From positions 4,774,001 to 4,838,000 of the forward strand of contig NZ_CP047898.1 of NCBI RefSeq assembly GCF_009911795.1: 64,000 nucleotides of DNA, read 5' to 3'. Origin of the DNA: Pseudarthrobacter psychrotolerans (GTDB taxonomy: Bacteria > Actinomycetota > Actinomycetes > Actinomycetales > Micrococcaceae). Every line of letters begins with the position of its first letter. The first letter of the stretch is position 1. Shown one piece after another: positions 56,321 to 64,000 of the stretch. Position numbers and translations under genes: made by a program. The notes under the pieces are model-generated. The model was not told where the DNA came from. It saw only the letters and a list, made by a program, of their open reading frames with translations, and made no database searches.

Positions 56321-59059
56321 ATGTCAATCGAGCCACTCAGCTGGGGACGTGGGTCACCGCTCAACGACGTTGAGCTGCTCACGGACACTGCGGGCGTAAT
56401 AGAGCCACAGCGATGGTCCGTGCCTGCGCGCAGCGCCAACCTCGAAGCGGTCCGTACCGCCCTGACCAGCCTCGACTCCCTGGGAGTCGTCATCACCGGC
56501 GGCCGCGGCGTAGGCAAGTCATCTTTGGCCAGGACCGCCGTCTCCGAACTTGGCCCGGATATCTGGACGTTGCAGCTGCGCAGCGGCCCCTCGTCCGGCA
56601 CAACGCCCTACGGTTGCCTGGCTTTCCTGCTGGCCCGGCTGCCCCAGGCATACATGGGTTCGCCCACAGCTATCCTTCGAGGCATTACCTCCCTCATCAA
56701 AAGCGATGCCGCGGGGCGCCAGTGTGTCATCACGCTGGACACCGCCGGCAGCATTGATGATATGAGCGCCGGTGTCCTGCTCAACATCCTCCTGACCGGG
56801 ACAGCCCGCATGGTCGCCGTGGCACCCATGATCAGTGATCTTCCGGCCGACTTCCACTGGCTCCTGAACGACCGCAGGCTCACCGAGGTCAGGCTTGACA
56901 ACCTCAATGAGCTGCAGACCCGCCAGGTGCTGCTTTCCCTGCTTGGCCACCGTGTTTCGGCATCCCTGGTCAGTACCTTCCACACCATGGTGGGCGGCAA
57001 CCCACTGCTCCTGAAAGCACTTGTCACCGAGCAGCAGCATTCGGGGAACCTGGTTCTGTCCGACTCCGTTTGGACGCTCCGGGACAAGGTGGTTCTTGAC
57101 GGCGCGGCCAGCCTTGACGACATCGTGCGGTCCCAGTGGACCCGGAAGTCTCCGGAGGAGCGGGATGTTATCGAAATGCTCTCCTGCGCCCGGAGCGTGG
57201 AACTGTCCAGGTTGACCGCCGTCTACGGCGCCGGCGTGGTGGCCGACATGGAGGATTCGGGCCTTCTGGAGATCGACGCATCGGATAACCGATGGGTTTC
57301 ACTGCGTGAAAAATACCTCGGCGACGTCGTCCGCTCCTGGCTCAGCATCACTCGGCGAAGGGAGCTGCGGAGCCTGCTCCTGGGCCGCACGGAACCTGAC
57401 CCGGCCACCATGACGGTGGAAGAGCTGATGGCGTTCGGCGCCTGGACCCAGGAATGCGAGGCCGAGTTGAGTCCGGCCATGGCGCTGGCCGCAGCCGAAG
57501 CCGCAGTGCAGCTCTTTGACCCTTATTCTGCCCTCAAATATGCCGAGACACTGAAGCGGAATGATCCCCAGTGGGTGCCTGCCCAGCGGCAGAAGGCTGC
57601 GGCGCACCTGCTCATGGACCTCCCGGTGCAGGCCATGGCAGCACTGGACGATATTTCCCAGCCGCAGCTGGACACCCTGGACGTCGAGGAGTTCGCCCGG
57701 GTGATCGCGGCCAAGTCACGGGTCATGGTCTGGCTTCCCGAACACACCGCCCGGGTGCCGGAGATGCTGCAGACGGCACGGGAGCGGCTTGGCGTGGGGC
57801 CAGGGATCGCGAAGGGCTGGCCGGAACCGCTGGCTGCGGCGGCCAACCGGATCAGCCTGAGCGAATTCGAGTACCAGGCCTTTGTGGGAGACTACGCCTC
57901 CGCCTTACCGGCAATGGAAGCTGCGGCGGACCCCGAACAGAATCCGGACACCTGGTTCCGGATGAACTCGGCGGTGATCCTCATGCCCGCCCTGTCCATG
58001 ACCGGGCGGGAAATGGACGCCCTGAGCCTGATGAGGCAGCTGGGCGGGCAGATCTCGGACGCCGCCGAGATCGTGGGGCTGCGTGAGAGGTTCGCCGGCC
58101 GGGCGTACAACGTGCTCCTGATGGCAGGGCAGTGGCGCCGGTGCATTGACCTCCTGGATCCGCCTTCCGCGCGCGACTTCCACCGGCTCCCTTACCGGAG
58201 CGCCGCCGCGGAGCTCTCGGCCGGCATCGCGTACGTGTACTCGGGCCGGGGTGCCGTGGCCCTTGACTCGCTGCTCTCGGCGGCTGCACAGCTGGAGTTG
58301 CGGCCCGTCCAGAGCATGCTCCGTGCCGCCTACGCTGCCATCGCTTTCGCATATGCTCAGATCGGCAATGCAGGCCAGTCCCGGAAGTATCTTGACAGGC
58401 TGCAGCGGACAGCGGGTGCTGCCGACCACGCCACCCGGAGCAGCACTGAGTTCTGTGCTGATATGGCCGCCCGTTGGCTGGGGGACAGCGACGCAGCAAC
58501 CCGACTGAAGCAGTCTGCCCGCCGCGACATCGCGGCGGGCAGGTTCACCCTTGCCGGGATCAGCCTGCTCGGAGCCACGGTCAACGGCACGGAGGCTGAC
58601 TTCCGGCTGATGGAACAAGTGGCCGGGCACAGACAGGGCCCCTTGGCGGAAATTTCGCGGCTGATCGCCGTGGGCAGCCGGACGCACGACGCCAAAACGT
58701 TGCTTGCCGGCGGTGAGCTGGCAGCTACCCTGGAACTGGATGCCGTTGAGGCCCGCTGCATGGCGCTGGCCGTTGACTACGCCCGGCAGGCCGGCGACTC
58801 GGTCTCAGCGAGGACGGCACAGGCCCGGCTGGACATCCTGGCAGCCACAGTGGCAAGCCTGCCGATCATACCGAGCAACGGCAGCCCGCTCCTGACCGCC
58901 AGGGAGAGGCAGATCGCGCGGCTGGCCGGCCGGGGCGCGTCAAACCGTGACATCGCCGTGGAGATGGGCGTGTCCGTTCGCACTGTGGAAGGCCACCTTT
59001 ACCAGGTCTTTACCAAGCTCGGAGTTACGTCCAGGGGTGATCTGACTGGACTCGTCTAA
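56321..59059 (+). CDS. Large LuxR-type ATPase transcriptional regulator, 912 aa (first of a pair)
   Basis: The N terminus has a P-loop ATPase (VVITGGRGVGKSSLARTA, residues about 57-74) and a winged-helix-like region, the middle about 450 residues are helical and TPR-like, and the C terminus has a LuxR helix-turn-helix (LTARERQIARLAGRGASNRD and VSVRTVEGHLYQVFTKLG, residues about 855-905). This is the STAND or MalT-like architecture of signal-activated regulators. AGGGGA precedes ATG 56321. The second gene of the same design follows at once, so they form an operon. The inducer and targets are unknown. Confidence 0.87.
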   Translation: MSIEPLSWGRGSPLNDVELLTDTAGVIEPQRWSVPARSANLEAVRTALTSLDSLGVVITGGRGVGKSSLARTAVSELGPDIWTLQLRSGPSSGTTPYGCLAFLLARLPQAYMGSPTAILRGITSLIKSDAAGRQCVITLDTAGSIDDMSAGVLLNILLTGTARMVAVAPMISDLPADFHWLLNDRRLTEVRLDNLNELQTRQVLLSLLGHRVSASLVSTFHTMVGGNPLLLKALVTEQQHSGNLVLSDSVWTLRDKVVLDGAASLDDIVRSQWTRKSPEERDVIEMLSCARSVELSRLTAVYGAGVVADMEDSGLLEIDASDNRWVSLREKYLGDVVRSWLSITRRRELRSLLLGRTEPDPATMTVEELMAFGAWTQECEAELSPAMALAAAEAAVQLFDPYSALKYAETLKRNDPQWVPAQRQKAAAHLLMDLPVQAMAALDDISQPQLDTLDVEEFARVIAAKSRVMVWLPEHTARVPEMLQTARERLGVGPGIAKGWPEPLAAAANRISLSEFEYQAFVGDYASALPAMEAAADPEQNPDTWFRMNSAVILMPALSMTGREMDALSLMRQLGGQISDAAEIVGLRERFAGRAYNVLLMAGQWRRCIDLLDPPSARDFHRLPYRSAAAELSAGIAYVYSGRGAVALDSLLSAAAQLELRPVQSMLRAAYAAIAFAYAQIGNAGQSRKYLDRLQRTAGAADHATRSSTEFCADMAARWLGDSDAATRLKQSARRDIAAGRFTLAGISLLGATVNGTEADFRLMEQVAGHRQGPLAEISRLIAVGSRTHDAKTLLAGGELAATLELDAVEARCMALAVDYARQAGDSVSARTAQARLDILAATVASLPIIPSNGSPLLTARERQIARLAGRGASNRDIAVEMGVSVRTVEGHLYQVFTKLGVTSRGDLTGLV

Positions 59060-61763
59060 CGGCCACGCAGCCAAACCGGGAACGCCGTATCGATTGCTCA
59101 CGGGCCGGCGTGAACCGCTGGAGCGGATCTGCAACATCATCCGCAGCCGTACGAGCCAGGCAGTGTTCCTCATGGCGGGTCCGGGCATCGGGAAGTCAAC
59201 GCTGACAGAGGCCATCACCGAGCGGCTTGCACAAGAGATGATCATTGTTCAGATCCACGGAAGTTCGTCGCTATCCGGCGTTCCCTTTGGAGTCCTGGCG
59301 CCTTACACGGCGGAGCTGACGGCAGAGGACTCCGTGTCCCCGGTGGCTGTTCTGCGGTCCGTGTGGAGGTACTTTGAGAAGCTGAAAGCCGGCAGGGATA
59401 CCCCGTTGCTTCTGATGATGGATGACGCCCATCACCTGGACGAGGCAACGGCCGGCATTGTGGCCGACATGATCTCCGCCGGCTGGGCCACCGTGCTTGC
59501 TGCCGGCAGGCCGCGGCCCGGGCTGCCGCAGCCACTCGCGCAGCTCTGGTATGACGGTCTCGCTGACCGTGTGGATCTGCGTCCCATGAACCGGGAGCAG
59601 ATCGAGGAAGTCCTCTCCCATGCACTTGATGGAACAGTCCCGTCCGGAACCATTGACACTATCTGGAGCGCCTCCGGCGGAAATCCGCGGATTCTTGATG
59701 CCTTGCTGCACGATGCCGCCGAACGGGGCCAACTCGCAAAGCGGAACGGGATCTGGATGTTGCTGGGCCCCCTGCCTGCCGACGGGCCCAGGCTCACCGA
59801 GGTAGTGGTGAAGGACATGCTCCGCCGCAGCCCGGAGGAGCAGGAAGTACTGAAACTAGTCGCCCTCGCCGGACCCGTGAGCCGGAAGGTGATCGAGGAT
59901 ATCTTTGGCGCCGAACTGGTGCGAACGCTGCTGGACCAGCAGATGATGGTCGAGGGTTCCGGCATTCCAGCCGATCTCCGGATCTGGAACTCCGTGTTCG
60001 GCGAGGCGCTCCGCACCAGTATCTCGGTTTCCCGGAGCCTGCAGCTGCTTGAAAAGATCCAGGATCAGCTGGGAACCGCTCCCGCAGGGTCCGAAGGCAG
60101 GATGAGGGCCGTGGAATGGTCCCTCGAATGTGGACTGAAAGTATCCGATCCCGAGCTGCTCGAAGCGGCCGGCACCGCGTTGGTCCACTCCCGGAACCGG
60201 AGCAGCCGGACGATGGCGGCAAAAGTCGCGGACCCGGCCCTGATGCCGCAGGCACAGGCTATCCAGGCAAGGGCTTTATTCAATGAAGGCGACTTCGTGG
60301 GTGCGGCCAAGCTCCTGGACGGATGTTGGCTGAAGCTGGGAAACGGCGCCTGGGCTGTTCCCGTCCTTTTGCTCAGGGCCATGGCGCACCAGGCCCTGGG
60401 GACACCGCTGGCAGCATTCGCAGCCGATTCCCGCGAAGCGCTCCAGAGTGCAGGCGCCATGGCTGGTCCGGATGCTGTGCCGCCTGATTCCGAAGAGACA
60501 CGCGGTAATCCTGCCAGGCTCTGGCAAGAGTGCTTGCTTCGCCTGTTGGAACTTGGCGAAGCCGGCAACCACCAGGCCCTGGAGGCCGAGGTCCAGGAAC
60601 TTCGGAGCAGCCGCACCGGCGATGCCACGGAGGACGCCCTGTGTGCTGTGGGACTCGCGCTGCTGGCCCATTCGCTCGCTTCGGCCGGACGTTCCGTCCA
60701 AGGGCTGGATACCGCATTGCTTGCCGCTTCGGAACTTTCCTCACTGCAGGGTGGCGTGTTCTTCTTCAATGAATTTGTCCTTGGCCGCCTCGTGGCAGAT
60801 TACCTGGCCATGGGGGAGTGGGACTCGGCGGAACGGGAATTGGCGAATTACGTCGCCGGCCAGCCGCGGGGTGTCGCATATTTCGGCGGTAGCCTGGAGG
60901 TACTCCGTGGCTACTCGCTGCTGCGGCAGGGGCGGATGGAACGCGCGTACCAAACGCTATTGCCGGCTGTTGAGACTTTGAGGCTCAACGATCCGCTGCA
61001 GCTGTTCCGGTTTGGTTCCGGGCTGGCGTTTTATGTGGCGGCGAGGCTCGGTGACGCCGCGCAGGCCAGCCGGCTTGAGCTGGATTATAAGGATTCGCCA
61101 CAGGGCTCCACCGGCTACGGCATCCTTGCAACGGCGTACGCCGCAGCAGCATCTGAGTATGTGGCGCATGACGGAAAAGGGCTGGCGTCACTCCACACCC
61201 TGGCCACCACGCCAGAGGTGACCTCCCGGGCCGGGACGCTTCTGGAACTTTTGGCTCTCTGCTGGGACCTGGGCGACCATTCTGTGATCCCGTTGGTCCA
61301 CTCCCTGGCGGGAAGCGTTGAAGGCCGCTGGGCTGCGGCAATGCTCGCCCTTGCGGGGCATTGGGAGTCCGGGGACGCCGATGCCATCATGGACACGGCG
61401 GCCATGCTTGAAGGCGCGGGATTCGTAAACCTTGCACGCGAAGCCTACGCGCGGTCGAGCACCGTCCTTGAGAGCTTCGGTGAGCGCCGGCGGGCCCGTC
61501 AGGCGGTAGCCCTACGGGAGAAGTGTGACCACGAACTGGGAGAGCGGTTCCGGGAAGGCCACTTCATCGCCGCAGCACCCAGCGTGCACCTCACGCGCCG
61601 GGAACAGGACATTGTAGAGCTCGCTGTGAAGGGTCTCACCGACAGGGAGATCGCACAAAAGCTCATGGTGTCGGTGCGTACGGTGGAGGGCCACCTTTAC
61701 CGCACATACGTCAAACTCGGCGTGCGGAGCCGCGACGAACTGGCGTCAGCCCTTCCTCACTAG
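59046..61763 (+). CDS. Large LuxR-type ATPase transcriptional regulator, about 890-905 aa (second of a pair)
   Basis: Same plan as its neighbour: P-loop (VFLMAGPGIGKSTLTEAI), Walker B-like PLLLMMDDAHHLDEATA, a TPR-like centre and a C-terminal LuxR domain (LTRREQDIVELAVKGLTDRE, VSVRTVEGHLYRTYVKLG). The start is not clear. CTG 59046, with AGGGG upstream, overlaps the first gene by 14 bp and gives MDSSNGHAAKPGTPYRLLTG; TTG 59094 is the other option and would remove only the linker before the ATPase. Either way the two genes are coupled. Targets unknown. Confidence 0.85.
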   Translation: MDSSNGHAAKPGTPYRLLTGRREPLERICNIIRSRTSQAVFLMAGPGIGKSTLTEAITERLAQEMIIVQIHGSSSLSGVPFGVLAPYTAELTAEDSVSPVAVLRSVWRYFEKLKAGRDTPLLLMMDDAHHLDEATAGIVADMISAGWATVLAAGRPRPGLPQPLAQLWYDGLADRVDLRPMNREQIEEVLSHALDGTVPSGTIDTIWSASGGNPRILDALLHDAAERGQLAKRNGIWMLLGPLPADGPRLTEVVVKDMLRRSPEEQEVLKLVALAGPVSRKVIEDIFGAELVRTLLDQQMMVEGSGIPADLRIWNSVFGEALRTSISVSRSLQLLEKIQDQLGTAPAGSEGRMRAVEWSLECGLKVSDPELLEAAGTALVHSRNRSSRTMAAKVADPALMPQAQAIQARALFNEGDFVGAAKLLDGCWLKLGNGAWAVPVLLLRAMAHQALGTPLAAFAADSREALQSAGAMAGPDAVPPDSEETRGNPARLWQECLLRLLELGEAGNHQALEAEVQELRSSRTGDATEDALCAVGLALLAHSLASAGRSVQGLDTALLAASELSSLQGGVFFFNEFVLGRLVADYLAMGEWDSAERELANYVAGQPRGVAYFGGSLEVLRGYSLLRQGRMERAYQTLLPAVETLRLNDPLQLFRFGSGLAFYVAARLGDAAQASRLELDYKDSPQGSTGYGILATAYAAAASEYVAHDGKGLASLHTLATTPEVTSRAGTLLELLALCWDLGDHSVIPLVHSLAGSVEGRWAAAMLALAGHWESGDADAIMDTAAMLEGAGFVNLAREAYARSSTVLESFGERRRARQAVALREKCDHELGERFREGHFIAAAPSVHLTRREQDIVELAVKGLTDREIAQKLMVSVRTVEGHLYRTYVKLGVRSRDELASALPH

Positions 61764-61777
61764 CCCTGCGTGCCGAA

Positions 61778-61853
61778 GCGCCTGCGTACGGCAGCGGCCT
61801 GGGTAAGGAAGCGCCTGCGTACGGCAGCGGCCTGGCTACGGAAGCGCCTGCGT
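61778..61853. repeat. 33-bp tandem repeat, about 2.3 copies
   Basis: The unit beginning GCGCCTGCGTACGGCAGCGG occurs at 61778-61810 and 61811-61843, differing at two positions, with a third partial copy at 61844-61853. It starts 14 bp after the second LuxR gene. No coding function is apparent. Confidence 0.8.
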
Positions 61854-61869
61854 CAGTGACGTGCGGACG

Positions 61870-61894
61870 CCGTGCGTCCGGGACCTGCGCACGG
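61870..61894. other. Hairpin downstream of the tandem repeat
   Basis: CCGTGCG (61870-61876) and CGCACGG (61888-61894) pair perfectly around an 11-base loop. CGGACG...CGTCCG offers an alternative pairing. It could end the LuxR transcript. The gap 61764-62272 is 509 bp and holds no gene I can support. Confidence 0.4.
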
Positions 61895-62100
61895 ACGTTC
61901 AGATACGCGTAGCCGCGGAGCGTAACCCGTAGCCCAGGCGCAAAAAAGTAGAGTACTGCCTACTCGTGTGCGGGGCTTCCGAGTGCGGTTGACTTAGTGC
62001 GGCAGGAAAACACGGAGTCACAGGAACCGCGGACCGGCCAACAGACTTTTAGGCCTCTTTTTGACGCAAGCTTCCGGCCCTTGGTGCCGGATCGAAACGG

Positions 62101-62219
62101 GGTCGGCGACGTCGGAGTCTTCTGAGACCGAGACTCTCCCCCAGCCGTCGCCGGCCCTCACTTCCGCGGGCTGAAGCCCGGAGCTGCTGTGGCGGTTGCC
62201 CATCGGGCCGCCGCCACAG
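62101..62219. promoter_or_regulatory. Two strong hairpins upstream of sufS
   Basis: The first has outer arms 62101-62111 and 62146-62156 (one wobble) and an inner perfect stem GAGTCT/AGACTC. The second pairs CTGTGGCGG (62187-62195) with CCGCCACAG (62211-62219) and an inner GCCC-ATC-GGGC. Together they fill most of the 170 bp before the sufS ribosome site. They may be terminator, leader or attenuator. Confidence 0.5.
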
Positions 62220-62272
62220 TGGTGTTGTGGGACAATTGAGTGTCAATCCATTGGCATCTCAAGGAGTTAGCT

Positions 62273-63597
<1,325 letters not shown>

Positions 63598-63621
63598 CGG
63601 GATCATCGAAGGTAACCCACC

Positions 63622-64000
63622 ATGAGCCTTGACCAGCTGTATCAGCAGATCATCCTTGACCATTCCAAGGTCCGCCACGGCAGTGGACTTGCGGGCGTCG
63701 CGGCACCGGCGGGGGCGTCCACTGGCCTGTCCCACCAGCTCAACCCGGTCTGCGGCGACGAAGTCACGCTGCGGGTGGCGGTGGCAGACGGCAAGGTGGC
63801 CCAGATTTCCTGGGACGGCGAAGGTTGCTCCATCTCGATGGCATCGGCGTCGGTCCTCAGCGAGCTCGCGGAGGGAATGACCGTGGACGAACTCCACGCC
63901 GTCATTGGCAACTTCCGCGAAGTGCTCCGTTCGCGTGGGAAGATCCACGCCGATCCCGAGATCCTGGGCGACGCCGCGGCTTTCGAGGGCGTGGCCCGCT
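63622..64000 (+). CDS. sufU: Iron-sulfur scaffold or sulfur acceptor SufU (3' end outside window)
   Basis: From ATG 63622 the frame is open to the end of the window (126 codons): LDQLYQQIILDHSKVRHGSG, NPVCGDEVTLRV with the first zinc cysteine, and WDGEGCSISMASASVLSELA with the second. The third cysteine would lie just outside. SufU of this type accepts sulfur from SufS; the sufS-sufU pair is usual in actinobacteria and Firmicutes. The AAGG nine bases upstream fits a ribosome site. The suf structural genes sufBCD are not in view. Confidence 0.93.
   Translation, partial: MSLDQLYQQIILDHSKVRHGSGLAGVAAPAGASTGLSHQLNPVCGDEVTLRVAVADGKVAQISWDGEGCSISMASASVLSELAEGMTVDELHAVIGNFREVLRSRGKIHADPEILGDAAAFEGVAR

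Noticed and set aside
61778..61853. CRISPR array
   Set aside because: Units are head-to-tail copies of 33 bp with no spacers between them and no cas genes nearby.
62018..62246. Small minus-strand genes in the sufS upstream gap
   Set aside because: Arginine- and proline-rich short translations over strong hairpins, with no ribosome site.

Overview
The window is high-GC DNA from an actinobacterium, almost certainly a member of the Micrococcaceae close to Arthrobacter or Pseudarthrobacter. The evidence is the combination of a WhiB regulator, a resuscitation-promoting factor, actinobacterial orphan families (DUF3499, DUF4245, DUF5719, TIGR03089, TIGR01906), frequent GTG starts and gene orders shared with Mycobacterium tuberculosis: purE-purK-GtrA-TIGR03089, whiB2-metallopeptidase-DUF3499, pmt/rsmI, and tatD-rpfB-ksgA-ispE with tRNA-Gln-glmU-prs-rplY-pth. 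No plasmid, prophage or CRISPR signal is present. One IS1182-family element is the only clear mobile DNA.

Layout. 1-10 kb: PhoH-like ATPase, a GNAT acetyltransferase, an orphan prepilin peptidase, an MFS drug exporter with its TetR repressor and operator, fumarase, carbonic anhydrase, DUF4245 protein and class II fructose-1,6-bisphosphatase (glpX). 10-11 kb: a DUF559 (Vsr-like) gene with an internal stop, bracketed by two copies of a hairpin repeat. 11-17 kb: a cell-envelope and purine cluster on the minus strand (purK-purE-LCP-manA-femX-like). 17-28.5 kb: GtrA, TIGR03089, WhiB, a giant membrane glycosyltransferase, DUF5719, metallopeptidase, DUF3499, Trm112, ahcY and an L,D-transpeptidase. 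28.5-30.4 kb: the IS1182 element. 30.4-45.6 kb: RDD and SpoIIM-like membrane proteins, TIGR01906 protein, a C-terminally truncated acyl-CoA ligase, protein O-mannosyltransferase diverging from rsmI, an aldehyde dehydrogenase, the MoxR-DUF58-transglutaminase operon, and tatD. 45.7-56.2 kb: rpf, ksgA, ispE, ABC-F protein, a 276-bp foldback repeat, a TetR regulator, tRNA-Gln, glmU, prs, rplY and pth. 56.3-61.8 kb: two tandem ~900-residue LuxR-type ATPase regulators. 62.3-64 kb: sufS and sufU, the latter cut by the window end.

A striking property of the sequence is that seven genes, including glpX, manA, ispE and sufS, are broken by nine apparent single-base losses, every one in or beside a short C/G run. 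In each gene the length deficit equals exactly the number of lost bases. This looks like a sequencing or assembly artefact and these genes are annotated here across the breaks. The in-frame TAG in the DUF559 gene and the missing C-terminal domain of the acyl-CoA ligase are different in kind and may be real.

The most interesting non-coding signals are the paired hairpins around the DUF559 gene, the 276-bp foldback element with 21-bp terminal arms, the triple TTTGCACTA operator of the drug exporter, a multi-hairpin leader before rplY, the structured region before sufS, and the IS insertion that duplicated CTAG exactly on the stop codon of the RDD gene.
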